The notes: generated from the letters alone by a model not told the origin. A stretch of DNA of 64,000 nucleotides from an uncultured Eubacteriales bacterium (GCA_902764875.1 CACWXP010000008.1:52227-116226), one strand, 5' to 3'; shown: positions 23,704 through 33,518, counted from the stretch's first letter. Numbers and translations are program-made.

Positions 23704-24948
23704 TTACAGACAGTTTCCGGCCATCATCCGTTCAAGCACTTCCGCCAGGGCAATTCTCCCGTGTGCAAAGGTCAGCCCGCCCTGCATGTAAGCCGTGTAC
23801 GGCGGCCGCATCGGCCCGTCCGCGCTCAGCTCGATGCTGGCCCCGGCCACGAAGGTTCCCGCCGCCATCACAACCGGGTCGTCGTATCCCGGCATGTCCC
23901 AGGGTTCCGGCGTCGCCATGCTGTCCACAGGGCTGGCCGCCTGAAGCCCCTGGCAGAAAGCCACCAGCCGCTCCGGCGTTTCCATTTTGATCGCCTGGAT
24001 GATATCCGCTCTGCGTTCCATGGCCGGCGGTGTCGTCTCCAGTCCCATGTTTTCAAACACCCGAGCCGTCAGCATCGCGGTCTTCAGCGCCTGAGCCACC
24101 GTATGGGGCGCCATGAAAAGCCCCTGATAATACGGTCGGTAGCTGGCTTCATAGCTCCCCAGTTCCCGTCCCAGGCCCGGCGCTGTCAGCCTGCCGGCAA
24201 TCCGTTCAATATCGTCTTTCCGTCCGACCACATATCCGCCCGCGGGGGCAATCCCGCCGCCGGGGTTCTTAATCAGGCTGCCGACGCACACATCCGCCCC
24301 GAAATCCGTCGGTTCCAATTCCCGCACAAATTCTCCGTAGCAGTTGTCCACCATCAGCCGCACGCCCGGATGCTTCGTATGAACCATCTCCGCCAGCTCC
24401 CGGAACGCTTCCGGCGCCAGGCTCGGCCGCCATGCGTATCCGCGGCTCCGCTGGGCAATCACCAGCGTCGTGTCGTGTCGGATCAGGCTTTCAACCGCCG
24501 TAAGGTCGATCTTCCCGTTCTTCATTTCCGCGCAGTCAAAACTGACGCCCATTTCCTTCAGCGATCCCGGAATCTGCTTCTTCCCGATCCCGATCACGCT
24601 CAGCAGTGTGTCGTAGGGCATGCCCGTCGCGCTCACGATGTGCTCCCCGGGTCGCGTCAGTCCGAACAGCGTCAGGCTCAGCGCCGCGGTGCCGCTGGCG
24701 ATGTGCGGCCTCATCAGTCCCGCTTCGGTATGGAAAATCCGCGCATAGATCCGCTCCAGCGTATCCCGCCCGATGTCGTCGTATCCGTATCCGGTGGTCC
24801 CGGCGAAATGCCGGTAGCTGACCCCTTCCTCCCGGAAAGCCGCCAGCACCTGCCGCGTCCGTTCCTCCTCGTTCCGGTCAATCTCCTCAAAAAGAATCCC
24901 CAGCTCGTCCTCGGCCTCTGCAATCATCCGTGAAATCCGCTGATCCAT
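23704..24948 (-). CDS. Aluminium-resistance/methionine gamma-lyase-like PLP enzyme (YnbB family)
   Basis: A 414-aa PLP-dependent aminotransferase-fold protein of the family often annotated as aluminium resistance protein or methionine gamma-lyase family. HIASGTAALSLTLFGL binds the cofactor phosphate, VDNCYGEFV holds the PLP Asp, and the Schiff-base Lys lies in SLIKNPGGGIAPAGGY. The reaction is not established. The place directly after miaA matches the hfq-miaA-ynbB type order in Firmicutes. Confidence 0.88.
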   Translation of the reverse strand: MDQRISRMIAEAEDELGILFEEIDRNEEERTRQVLAAFREEGVSYRHFAGTTGYGYDDIGRDTLERIYARIFHTEAGLMRPHIASGTAALSLTLFGLTRPGEHIVSATGMPYDTLLSVIGIGKKQIPGSLKEMGVSFDCAEMKNGKIDLTAVESLIRHDTTLVIAQRSRGYAWRPSLAPEAFRELAEMVHTKHPGVRLMVDNCYGEFVRELEPTDFGADVCVGSLIKNPGGGIAPAGGYVVGRKDDIERIAGRLTAPGLGRELGSYEASYRPYYQGLFMAPHTVAQALKTAMLTARVFENMGLETTPPAMERRADIIQAIKMETPERLVAFCQGLQAASPVDSMATPEPWDMPGYDDPVVMAAGTFVAGASIELSADGPMRPPYTAYMQGGLTFAHGRIALAEVLERMMAGNCL

Positions 24949-24961
24949 CCGTATTCCCCCT

Positions 24962-24975
24962 CCTAAACCCTATAC
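24962..24975 (-). repeat. Two heptamers at the miaA stop
   Basis: CCTAAAC and CCTATAC on the + strand overlap the miaA TAG (24970-24972). On the coding strand this gives TATAGGGTTTAGGAGG, which also supplies the ribosome binding site of the next gene. Same pattern as the larger arrays. Confidence 0.6.
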
Positions 24976-25890
24976 CTGAAAAAATCGTTCAATCTCCGCG
25001 TAAGCCTCCGGCGCTTCGCTGTCCACGTACCGGATCCCCTCAATCCGTTTCAGGAAGGTCATCTGCCTCTTGGCATAATGCCGCGTCCGTTTCCGGATCT
25101 CTTCCAGCGCCGCTTCCATTGTGTATTCGTCCCGCAGAAAAGGAACCATCTCCTTGTACCCGATGGCCTGCATGCTCTGCGCATCCTCCGGGACGCCTTC
25201 GGAAAGCAGCCGCCGGACTTCCTCTGCAAGTCCACTCTCCATCATCCGGTCCACCCGTTCGTTGATTCTGCTGTAAAGGTGTTCCCGTTCCATGCAGGTG
25301 CTCACCAGGATCCACTCAAACGGGCTTTCCGTCATTGCTTCCGGCTGTGCGGAAAAAGGAGTCCCCGTGCTTTCCGAAACTTCGATAGCCCGGATTCGCC
25401 GCCGAAGATCGTTCAGCGGAAGCTTCTCTGCCGTTGCCGGATCGCATTTCCGTAACCTTTCGTCCAGCAGTTTCCGGCCCTCCGGCCCCTCCGAGAGCGC
25501 CCGCAGTTCCGCCCGCAGCGCTTCGTTCGCTGGTATGTTTCCGAGGCTCATGCCTTTCACAAGGCCTTCCAGGTAAAGCCCCGTTCCCCCGACAAACAGC
25601 ATCTCCCGCCCGCGGGCCGCGATCTCCCGGATGCACTTCTCCGCATTCTGAACATAGCAGGAAACGCTGTAGCTTTCCCGCGGATCGCAGATGTCCAGCA
25701 GATGGTGCGGTACGGCCGCCTGTTCTTCCCGGCTTGGTTTGGCCGTTCCGATGTCCATACTCCGGTAAATCTGCATGCTGTCCATGCAGATGATTTCCCA
25801 TCCGTGCGTCGCCGCCATCCGGAAGCCAATGTCGCTCTTCCCGCTGGCGGTGGGCCCGGTCAGCACCCTGCATACAATTTTCTTTTCCAT
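24970..25890 (-). CDS. miaA: tRNA dimethylallyltransferase MiaA
   Basis: A 306-aa enzyme that transfers dimethylallyl to A37 of tRNAs reading UNN codons. The P-loop GPTASGKSD is at residues 12-20, with DSMQIYRSMDIGTAKPS after it and the GGTGLYLEGLV motif. The C-terminal QAIGYKEM and YAKRQMTFLKR stretches are typical. miaB, the enzyme that thiomethylates the same base, lies in the same gene run. Confidence 0.96.
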   Translation of the reverse strand: MEKKIVCRVLTGPTASGKSDIGFRMAATHGWEIICMDSMQIYRSMDIGTAKPSREEQAAVPHHLLDICDPRESYSVSCYVQNAEKCIREIAARGREMLFVGGTGLYLEGLVKGMSLGNIPANEALRAELRALSEGPEGRKLLDERLRKCDPATAEKLPLNDLRRRIRAIEVSESTGTPFSAQPEAMTESPFEWILVSTCMEREHLYSRINERVDRMMESGLAEEVRRLLSEGVPEDAQSMQAIGYKEMVPFLRDEYTMEAALEEIRKRTRHYAKRQMTFLKRIEGIRYVDSEAPEAYAEIERFFQV

Positions 25891-25955
25891 CCCGTCAACC
25901 CTGAATCCGCCGGAGCGTCTGTTCCGGCGCCCCGCTCAGACTCTTTTCCGTTTTT

Positions 25956-28064
25956 TTATGTCTGAATCCGCTTGAACTTCCGGTCCAGCTCCCGGTGCGT
26001 AATGGCAACCACCAGTGGTCGCCCGTGCGGACAGGTCGGCGTCACTTTTTTCTCAAGCATCTCGTCCAGAATACTCCGCAGCTGGTCCTCGGTCAGTGCC
26101 TCTCCGCTCTTGATGGCGTGCTTGCAGGCAGTCTGCAGAATCTCTGCCCGTTTCTTCTCCAGTTCAAGCCGACCGCAGCGTTCCATCTCGTCCAGCACTT
26201 CCCGGATGAAGACTTCCGTCTCCGCCTCGCCGAGCACCATTGGAATCGTACGCACCGCAGCCTCATGCTCTCCGAAGCGCTCCATCACCAGCCCGATGGA
26301 TTCAAAGACCTCCCGGTTTTCTTCGATCAGCGCCATCTCTTTCCCGGATACGCTGATCACCAGGGGAACCAGCAATTCCTGCCCCATGTTCTGCCCGGCG
26401 TGTTCCGCCATCAGCCGATCGAAAAGCAGCCGCTCGTGCACCGCATGCTGGTCCACCATCAGCAGCTGATCCTCATATTCCACCAGGATAAAAGTATTGA
26501 AAAGCGCCCCGAAAACCTTCATGGTCTTCCGGATCTCCGGCAGTATGGTATTCACCTGCTCCGCACTCTCCGGTTTCTTTGAAACCGATACAAACCCCGT
26601 CCCGTCAACTCCTGACGACTGACCTGTCAATCCCATTCCCAGGGGCGGTGCCGCCGGCGCAGCCGCAGGCGAAGCCGTTCCGGCAAACGTCTCCGCAGGC
26701 GAGACCATCGCACCCGTCATGTCTGCTCCTGTGAATCCCGTCCCTGCTGAGCGATTCGCTGTAACTTGTCCCGGCGCTGTATTCAGCCCTGCCGTCTGCA
26801 TCGGCGCAGCCGCAGGCGAAACCATCCCAACCGGCGCAGCCGCCCCGGTCCCCGGCCGCACGAAAGGCCGCATTTCCGCCGTCTCCCGCAACACTCCGCC
26901 GTCCCCGGGCGCCGCAATCTCCGGCACCTTCTCCGCCACCGTCACCGTGGCCATTCCCCCGGCCGCCGTGTCGGGCTTTATCAACCCGGCCCACACGCTT
27001 TCCGCCGGCAGCGCGGCCGCCGGTTCCGTTTTCGCCTTCGGCGCCAGCTCCATCAGCACCGGTTTCTCAAACGCGTCCTGATCCTTCAGCGCCTCCAGCA
27101 CCAATGTCGTCACGGCGTCGCTCACCGCCGCCTCGTCCCGGAACCGAACCTCCAGCTTGTTCGGGTGCACGTTCACGTCCACCGCCTCATAGGCAATCGT
27201 CATCTGTAGCGCGCACACCGGGAATTTCCCGATCATCACCCGCTCCCGGCAGGCCGTCTCCAGCGCCGCGGACAAAATCCCGCTGTGCATCATGCGTCCG
27301 TTAATAAAGAAATACTCCTGTCCCCGGTTGCCCCGGCCGTTCTCCCCGATGCCCACATATCCTTTCAGCAGGATCCCGTTTGCCGACCCGTCCACTTTTC
27401 GCATGGTTTTCGCCGCCTTCGCGCCGAAAACCGTCACCACCGCAGAGGCAAGCTGCCCGTCCCCGGGGCTGTGCAGCATGGTTTTCCCGTCGCTGATATA
27501 CCGGAAGCTCACGTCCGGCCGGCTCAGCACAAACTGGTTCATCAGTTCGTAAACAGCGCTCGCCTCCGTCGAAGCTTTCTTCATGAATCCCTTCCGAACG
27601 GGGGTATTGAAGAAAAGATCCGTCACCGTAATCGTCGTTCCTACGGTGCAGGCCGCCTCGTCAATCTTCAGGATTTTCCCGCCTTCGTTGGTCACCTTCA
27701 GCCCTGAGTCGACCGTCTTCGTCCGCGTCGTCATCACCACATGGGAAACCGCCGCGATGCTGGCCAGCGCTTCTCCCCGGAACCCCAGCGTCTGAATGGA
27801 ATAAAGATCCGGTTCTTTGGAAATCTTGCTGGTGGCGTGCCGTTCAAAGGCCAGCCGCAGGTCGCTTTCCTCAATGCCGCACCCGTTGTCCGTCACCCGG
27901 ATATAGGAAAGCCCGCCTTCCCGGATCTCCGCCGTCACAGCAGTGGCCCCGGCGTCCAGGCTGTTCTCGATCAGTTCCTTCAGGGCGGAAACAGGCCGCT
28001 CCACAACCTCCCCTGCGGCAATCTTGCCGATCAGGCTGTCGCTCAGCATCCGAATCTTTCCCAA
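25956..28064 (-). CDS. mutL: DNA mismatch repair endonuclease MutL
   Basis: A 702-aa MutL with an N-terminal GHKL ATPase (IAAGEVVERP, DAGATAV, DNGCGI, TLGFRGEALASI). A Pro/Ala/Gly/Thr-rich linker covers about 340-490, and the C-terminal domain has ACKHAIKSGE and CPHGRP. The endonuclease motif reads DQHAVHERLLFD, where the last position is normally Glu. The TTG start at 28064 has GGGGGAG 8 nt upstream and gives the family start MGKIRMLSDSLI; a GTG at 28073 or ATG at 28040 region are alternatives. It lies between mutS and miaA. Confidence 0.94.
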   Translation of the reverse strand: MGKIRMLSDSLIGKIAAGEVVERPVSALKELIENSLDAGATAVTAEIREGGLSYIRVTDNGCGIEESDLRLAFERHATSKISKEPDLYSIQTLGFRGEALASIAAVSHVVMTTRTKTVDSGLKVTNEGGKILKIDEAACTVGTTITVTDLFFNTPVRKGFMKKASTEASAVYELMNQFVLSRPDVSFRYISDGKTMLHSPGDGQLASAVVTVFGAKAAKTMRKVDGSANGILLKGYVGIGENGRGNRGQEYFFINGRMMHSGILSAALETACRERVMIGKFPVCALQMTIAYEAVDVNVHPNKLEVRFRDEAAVSDAVTTLVLEALKDQDAFEKPVLMELAPKAKTEPAAALPAESVWAGLIKPDTAAGGMATVTVAEKVPEIAAPGDGGVLRETAEMRPFVRPGTGAAAPVGMVSPAAAPMQTAGLNTAPGQVTANRSAGTGFTGADMTGAMVSPAETFAGTASPAAAPAAPPLGMGLTGQSSGVDGTGFVSVSKKPESAEQVNTILPEIRKTMKVFGALFNTFILVEYEDQLLMVDQHAVHERLLFDRLMAEHAGQNMGQELLVPLVISVSGKEMALIEENREVFESIGLVMERFGEHEAAVRTIPMVLGEAETEVFIREVLDEMERCGRLELEKKRAEILQTACKHAIKSGEALTEDQLRSILDEMLEKKVTPTCPHGRPLVVAITHRELDRKFKRIQT

Positions 28065-28130
28065 AAATCTCACTCCCCCAAACTGTAACCTTCATCCCTT
28101 AAACCTTCAACCTAAAACCTCTCCGTTTTT

Positions 28131-28165
28131 CCTAAGCCCTAAATCCTGTATCCTAAATCCTAACC
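28131..28165 (-). repeat. Heptamer array after the mutS stop
   Basis: Five 7-bp units on the + strand (CCTAAGC, CCTAAAT, CCTGTAT, CCTAAAT, CCTAACC) lie 6 nt past the mutS TAA. Weaker AACCTTC-like units extend through 28085-28130. On the coding strand they read TTAGG or TACAGG every 7 nt. Confidence 0.85.
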
Positions 28166-28171
28166 CGCACC

Positions 28172-30787
28172 TTACACCTTCCGGGCTTTTTCCCGCAGCA
28201 GGAACAGCTTGTTCATGGCGTCGATGGGCGTCAGGGCCATCACGTCCAGTTCCTGCAGTTCCTGGATGATCTCCATCTTCCGGTATTCAAACATATCCAC
28301 CTGCTGGTTTTTCCGGTTTTCGTTGCTGTCCCCCAGGATGTTCTGGCCGATGGTGTTCTGGTTGATGTCACTGACCTCCAGCCGCGCCTGGATCTCATGG
28401 GCCCGCACGATCACCGGATGCGGAATCCCCGCCAGCCGCGCCACATGCACGCCGAAGCTCTTGTCCGCGCCGCCGCGAGTGATCTTCCGCATGAAGATCA
28501 CGTCTTCGCCGTGTTCCTTCACGCTGATGCAGTAATTCTTGATTCCCTCCAGATGCCCTTCCAGTTCGCTGAGCTCGTGGTAGTGCGTGGCGAAGAGCGT
28601 CTTCGCGCCGATTTTCTCCCGGTCGCAGATGTATTCGACGACGGCCCAGGCGATGGAAAGCCCGTCGAAGGTGCTCGTGCCCCGTCCGATCTCGTCCAGG
28701 ATGATCAGGCTGTCCTTCGTCGCGTTCCGCAGGATATAAGCCGTCTCGCTCATTTCCACCATGAAGGTGCTCTGGCCGCTGGCCAAGTCGTCGCTGGCGC
28801 CCACGCGCGTAAAAATCTGGTCGCACACCGGCAGATGCGCCTCCGTCGCGGGCACAAAGCTGCCGATCTGCGCCATGAGGCAGATCAGCGCCACCTGCCG
28901 CATATAGGTGCTCTTGCCCGCCATGTTTGGCCCGGTGATGATCATCATTCGGTTCTCCCCGGTATCCAGCAGCGTATCGTTCGGAACAAAGCTGTTTTCC
29001 GGAATACTCTGCTCCACCACCGGATGCCGTCCCTCTGTAATGGAAAGCGTTCCGTCCGTCACGATCTCCGGCCGCACATACCGGTTTTCCGCTGCCACCC
29101 GTGCCAGGCTCTGATAGGCGTCCAGCCGTTTCACCGCCTCCGCCGTTCGCTGAATCCGGGAAATCTCCCCGGCGATCCGGTCCCGGATCTCGCCGAAAAT
29201 CTGCAGTTCCAGCCGTACGCTCTGTTCCTGCGCGCCGATGATTTTCTGCTCAACTTCCTTCAGTTCCGGCGTCATGAACCGTTCCGCGTTCGTCAGCGTC
29301 TGCTTGCGGATATACCGCGGCGGCACCTGGCTCAGGAAGCTCTTCGTTACCTCGATATAATAGCCGAAAACCTTGTTGTACTGAATCCGCAGGTTCCGGA
29401 TGCCGGTCGCCTCCCGTTCCCGGTTTTCCATGTCCAGGATCCACTGCCGGCCGTGCTTCTGCGCCTCCCTGTATTCGTCCAATGTCGGATTGTATCCGTC
29501 CCGGATGATCCCGCCTTCGGTGATCTGAATCGGCGCGTCCGGATGGATCGCCGCTTCCAGCAGGGCTGTCAGATCCTCCATCGGGTCCAGCGCCTGCAGG
29601 ATCCGCGGAAGTTCTCCTGAGGCAGCATCCTGAATCGTTCCGGAAGCGACCAGCTCCCGAATTCCCGGAATTCGCTTGAAACTGGCGCAAAGGGCCAGGC
29701 AGTCCCTGGCATTCAGGTTCCGGTAGGAAACCTTGCTCAGCAGCCGTTCCATGTCGTAAACGCCTTCCAGCTCTTCCGCCAGGGAAATCCCGATCATCCG
29801 GTTCCGGACAAGCTCTTCCACGGCGTCCAGCCGCCCGTTGATCTCCTCCCGGTCCAGCAGCGGCTGCTCCACCCAGCTGCGCAGCAGCCGTCCGCCCATA
29901 GCAGTGCTCGTCTTGTCCAGCAGGGACAGCAGTGTCCCTTTCTTTCCCTTCCAGCGCAGGCTCTCCGTCAGTTCCAGGTTCCGCCGCGTGTTCGGATCCA
30001 GCAGCATCCGGTTGCCGCTGCGGGCAAAGCGCAGCGTTGTCATGTGCTCCAGGCTGTTCTTCTGGGTCTCCCCCAGATATTTCATCAGTGCCCCTGCCGC
30101 CCGCGTCGCGGAGGGATGCTCCTCCAGCCCGAGGCCCGCCAGGTGCGGCAGTTTGAAATGGTCGCAAAGCACCTCGCCGGCGTTATGCAGCCGGAACCAG
30201 TTGCTGTTCTGTTCGCTGACCACGATGCCCGGAAACTCCCCGGCCGCCTCTTTCAGGCTCTCCCGGCTGGCGCATATGATCTCCGTCGGCGCCGAACGCA
30301 GAATCTCCGCACGCAGGATCGCCATCGCCGGCTCCGCCACATAAAACTCGCCCGTCGAAACATCCGCGCAGGCAATTCCCGCGTTCTTCCCGTCCGTCAG
30401 AACCGCCATCAGGTAGTTGTTTTTCCGGTCGTCCAGCATCACCGGGTCCGTCACGGTCCCTGCCGTGATCACCCGGACCACTTCGCGCTTCACCAGTCCC
30501 TTCGCCAGCGCCGGATCCTCCATCTGCTCGCAGATGGCGACCTTGTATCCCCGCTCAATCAGCTTCTCAATATATGTATTTACACTGTGAAAAGGCATGC
30601 CGCACATCGGCGCCCGCTCTTCCAGGCCGCAGTCCTTTCCCGTCAGCGTCAGCTCCAGCTCGTGGCTGGCCACCTTCGCGTCCTCAAAAAACAGCTCGTA
30701 AAAATCCCCGAGCCGGAAAAGCAGCAGACAGTCCGGATACTGCTCATGAATATTCAGGTACTGCTGCATCATAGGCGAGATGCCCAT
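28172..30787 (-). CDS. mutS: DNA mismatch repair protein MutS
   Basis: An 871-aa mismatch-recognition ATPase. The N-terminal mismatch-binding FYELFFEDA (Phe-X-Glu) motif is present. The ATPase domain has GPNMAGKSTYMRQ (Walker A), the DEIGRGTSTFDG Walker B/signature, and THYHEL. The ATG at 30787, giving the typical start MGISPMMQQYL, has AAGGA 8 nt upstream; a TTG at 30811 is less likely. It lies between miaB and mutL. Confidence 0.97.
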   Translation of the reverse strand: MGISPMMQQYLNIHEQYPDCLLLFRLGDFYELFFEDAKVASHELELTLTGKDCGLEERAPMCGMPFHSVNTYIEKLIERGYKVAICEQMEDPALAKGLVKREVVRVITAGTVTDPVMLDDRKNNYLMAVLTDGKNAGIACADVSTGEFYVAEPAMAILRAEILRSAPTEIICASRESLKEAAGEFPGIVVSEQNSNWFRLHNAGEVLCDHFKLPHLAGLGLEEHPSATRAAGALMKYLGETQKNSLEHMTTLRFARSGNRMLLDPNTRRNLELTESLRWKGKKGTLLSLLDKTSTAMGGRLLRSWVEQPLLDREEINGRLDAVEELVRNRMIGISLAEELEGVYDMERLLSKVSYRNLNARDCLALCASFKRIPGIRELVASGTIQDAASGELPRILQALDPMEDLTALLEAAIHPDAPIQITEGGIIRDGYNPTLDEYREAQKHGRQWILDMENREREATGIRNLRIQYNKVFGYYIEVTKSFLSQVPPRYIRKQTLTNAERFMTPELKEVEQKIIGAQEQSVRLELQIFGEIRDRIAGEISRIQRTAEAVKRLDAYQSLARVAAENRYVRPEIVTDGTLSITEGRHPVVEQSIPENSFVPNDTLLDTGENRMMIITGPNMAGKSTYMRQVALICLMAQIGSFVPATEAHLPVCDQIFTRVGASDDLASGQSTFMVEMSETAYILRNATKDSLIILDEIGRGTSTFDGLSIAWAVVEYICDREKIGAKTLFATHYHELSELEGHLEGIKNYCISVKEHGEDVIFMRKITRGGADKSFGVHVARLAGIPHPVIVRAHEIQARLEVSDINQNTIGQNILGDSNENRKNQQVDMFEYRKMEIIQELQELDVMALTPIDAMNKLFLLREKARKV

Positions 30788-30820
30788 CGTCCAAGTCCTT
30801 CTTTCCGACAATCATAAAAG

Positions 30821-30834
30821 CCTGAATCCTTAAA
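30821..30834 (-). repeat. Two heptamers at the miaB stop
   Basis: CCTGAAT and CCTTAAA on the + strand overlap the miaB TAA (30830-30832), a short version of the stop-associated heptamer arrays. Confidence 0.45.
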
Positions 30835-32248
30835 TCCGTTCCGCCGTAAGCGTATTGTTCTTCAGCCCCGTGATCCGGCAGCGCACAATCCTTCCGATAT
30901 CCTCCGCGCCGCCCCGCAGGGTGATGGAAATCCCGTGCCGGCCCTTGCCGGAAACCTCCAGGGTGCTGCGCCGGCTGAATCCCTCGATCAGCGCTTCCTC
31001 CTCCATGCCGACAAACCGCGCCATCGTTTCCTGCTGCAGCCCTTCCTGCAGCGCAATGAGTTTCTGAATCCGCTCTTTGGAAACCTCCGGATCGATCTGG
31101 CCGTCCATTTCCGCGGCCCGGGTGCCGACCCGCGGAGAATAGATGAACGTGAAGGCGCTGTCGTACCGCACTTCCTCCACCAGCGCCATCGTGTCCGCGA
31201 AATCCGCCTCCGTCTCTCCCGGGAAACCGACGATGATATCCGTGCTCAGGCCGATGCCCGGCACCGCTGCCCGCAGCTTCCGCACCCGGTCCAGGTACTG
31301 AGAGCGCGTGTAGTGCCGGTTCATTTCCTTCAGCATCCGGTCGCTGCCGCTCTGCACCGGCAGGTGGAACTGCGGCAGGATATGTCCGCAGCTTCCCATC
31401 GTCTCAATCAGTTTATCGCTCAGATCTTTCGGATGGCTGGTCATAAACCGGATCCGCGGAATCCCCATCGCGTCCAGCTCCCGCAGAAGCCCGGCGAAGC
31501 TCATCCCGCCGCCCAGATCCTTCCCGTAGCTGTTCACGTTCTGCCCCAGGAGCATGATTTCCTGAACGTCGCTGCGCAACAATTCTTCCGCCTCCCGCAG
31601 GATGCTGGCCGGCTCCCGGCTGCGCTCCCGTCCCCGGACATACGGCACAATGCAGTAGCTGCAATAGTTGTTGCAACCGTACATCACGGTAATATAGGCG
31701 GCTTCCTTCCGTGCCCGGGAAATCGGCAGCCCCTCCGGAATCACGTCCTCGTTCTCCACGACCACCGTGTTCCGGTCGGTGTTCAGCGTTCTGTAAAGCA
31801 GCTCCGGAAATTTCCACAGGTTCGAGGTTCCGAAGGCCAGATTGATGAACTTATACTGCTTCAGCATCTTTTCCGCCATGCCCGGCTCCTGAATCATGCA
31901 GCCGCAAACGGCGATGACCAGCCCGGGGTTCCGCTTCCGGATCTCCTTCAGCCACGTCACGTTTCCCAAGGCCCGCCGCTCCGCGTTTTCCCGCACACAG
32001 CAGGTATTGAAAATCACGAAGTCCGCCTGCTCCCGATCCTCCGCTTCCGTCATGCCCATTTCCTGCAGCATGCCGGATAGCTTTTCGCTGTCGTGGGCGT
32101 TCATCTGGCATCCGTAGGTCACGACATAAAAGCTCTCCGGCCGTCCCGGCATCTGCCGGATCTCCGCCGTAAATTCCTTCTGCCGCTCCATCTCTTCCGC
32201 CGAAACCGTCAAGTCGGATCTGGTCATATCGTTCCCATCCTTTTCCAT
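30830..32248 (-). CDS. miaB: tRNA-2-methylthio-N6-dimethylallyladenosine synthase MiaB
   Basis: A 472-aa radical SAM methylthiotransferase acting on i6A37 of tRNA. The N-terminal UPF0004 domain has cysteines in TYGCQMNAHDSE, NTCCVRENAE and AVCGCMIQ. The radical SAM cluster motif is CNNYCSYC, and a C-terminal TRAM domain ends the protein. The start has GGGAG 7 nt upstream. It works on the product of MiaA, encoded 5 kb downstream in the same run. Confidence 0.96.
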   Translation of the reverse strand: MEKDGNDMTRSDLTVSAEEMERQKEFTAEIRQMPGRPESFYVVTYGCQMNAHDSEKLSGMLQEMGMTEAEDREQADFVIFNTCCVRENAERRALGNVTWLKEIRKRNPGLVIAVCGCMIQEPGMAEKMLKQYKFINLAFGTSNLWKFPELLYRTLNTDRNTVVVENEDVIPEGLPISRARKEAAYITVMYGCNNYCSYCIVPYVRGRERSREPASILREAEELLRSDVQEIMLLGQNVNSYGKDLGGGMSFAGLLRELDAMGIPRIRFMTSHPKDLSDKLIETMGSCGHILPQFHLPVQSGSDRMLKEMNRHYTRSQYLDRVRKLRAAVPGIGLSTDIIVGFPGETEADFADTMALVEEVRYDSAFTFIYSPRVGTRAAEMDGQIDPEVSKERIQKLIALQEGLQQETMARFVGMEEEALIEGFSRRSTLEVSGKGRHGISITLRGGAEDIGRIVRCRITGLKNNTLTAERI

Positions 32249-32298
32249 GGTAAGGCTCCCGGCCTTTCGACCGAAGAGCCCCGTTATTTCTTAATCTT

Positions 32299-33507
32299 TC
32301 ACGTCCGCTTCCGGGTCATTTCCAGAATCCCGAGCCGCGTCCATCCGTGAACCACCGTCTTGCGCCGGTCTGCAGAGAGCGCTTCCCGCATCCTGTCCGC
32401 AACCCGATTTCGGTCGTTCTCCGTCTCCATGTCGATGAAGTCGATCAGGATCATCCCGCCCAGGTTGCGAAGCCGGATCTGCGCCGCGATCGTTTCACAG
32501 GCCGCCAGATTCGTCTCCAGATAAGCGAAACCGGCTGCGCCGGCGCCTCCGACCTGCCCGGATCTGCCACGGTCCTGTCCGGCGCCTCCGACCTGCCCGG
32601 ATCTGCCACGGTCCTGTCCGGCGCCCGCCGATCCGCTGTTGACGTCGATCACCGTCATCGCCTCGCACCGGTCGATCACGATGTTCCCGCCGTTCCGGAT
32701 CCTGATCTTCCGCTCCCCGGCCCCGGAAAGCTGCCGAGTGAGATCCGCGGGCAGCGTCTCCGCCTCCAGGATCCGAACAGCGCCCTTTGCCTCATATTCA
32801 GCGATCATCTGCCCCATCGGATCCTGGTGATAAAGCACCTCGCCGTCGGAAAACCCTTCCCGGATTTTTTCCTGAATGCAGGTCCATTCCCGAAGCAGAT
32901 CCGCGGTTTCCGCGTCTATCTGTTCCCGGTCCGCCTGCAGGGCTGCCGCCCGCATCACGATGCCGAACGATCCTGCTGCATTTTCAAGACCGGCCGAATT
33001 CTCGCTGCAAACCTTCGTGCCTGCCAAAGGCCCGTCACTGAGCTGTTCAACCAGCTCCCGGCCGATCGCGCGCAGCCGCTCCCGGTCTTCTTCCGCCTGT
33101 ATCCGGCTGCTCACGCCGATATACCGGTTCAGGGGCATCAGCAGTACATATGTTCCGGCCAGCGTCAGGTCCCGCGTGAGGAAAGCGCCCTTCCCGCCGG
33201 TTTCTTCCTTCTTCACCTGCACCGGGATGCGCATTCCGCTGCGAAGCGGTTCTGCCGCAAAGCTTTGGCTGTTTTCCCGCAGCGGCAGGAACCCGGCCTT
33301 TTTGCGGCCGATGGAAACAAACGCGCCGCCGATTCCGGGCATCATGCGCTCCACCGTTCCGCCGAGGATATCCCCGCCCTGCGAAGCATCCCGCTGCAGG
33401 TATTCGACCAGAACCCCGTTCTCCGTGACGGCGCAGAATCCCGGTCCCCGAACAATCACCCGTTCCATCGCAAAACTCATTCCATTCTGAAACGCCGCGC
33501 GTTTCAC
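32299..33507 (-). CDS. rng: Ribonuclease E/G family protein, C-terminally short, with repeat insertion
   Basis: A 402-aa RNase E/G-type endoribonuclease. An S1-like domain spans about 35-125. The catalytic aspartates are Asp288 in VIDVNSG and Asp356 in LIDFIDM. Between them lies an extra Gly/Gln/Arg-rich insertion (about 294-326) made of two copies of GAGQDRGRSGQVG. The protein ends at EMTRKRT and so lacks the CPxC zinc-link of RNase E/G. The start is uncertain: GTG at 33507, or Met10 or Met14. It follows TIGR03936, as is usual in Clostridia. Confidence 0.85.
   Translation of the reverse strand: MKRAAFQNGMSFAMERVIVRGPGFCAVTENGVLVEYLQRDASQGGDILGGTVERMMPGIGGAFVSIGRKKAGFLPLRENSQSFAAEPLRSGMRIPVQVKKEETGGKGAFLTRDLTLAGTYVLLMPLNRYIGVSSRIQAEEDRERLRAIGRELVEQLSDGPLAGTKVCSENSAGLENAAGSFGIVMRAAALQADREQIDAETADLLREWTCIQEKIREGFSDGEVLYHQDPMGQMIAEYEAKGAVRILEAETLPADLTRQLSGAGERKIRIRNGGNIVIDRCEAMTVIDVNSGSAGAGQDRGRSGQVGGAGQDRGRSGQVGGAGAAGFAYLETNLAACETIAAQIRLRNLGGMILIDFIDMETENDRNRVADRMREALSADRRKTVVHGWTRLGILEMTRKRT
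32542..32619. repeat. Two identical 39-bp tandem units inside rng
   Basis: Positions 32542-32580 and 32581-32619 are identical and in frame. They encode the duplicated 13-residue Gly/Gln/Arg insertion near the RNase catalytic site. Confidence 0.93.
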
Positions 33508-33518
33508 ACTTCATTTCT

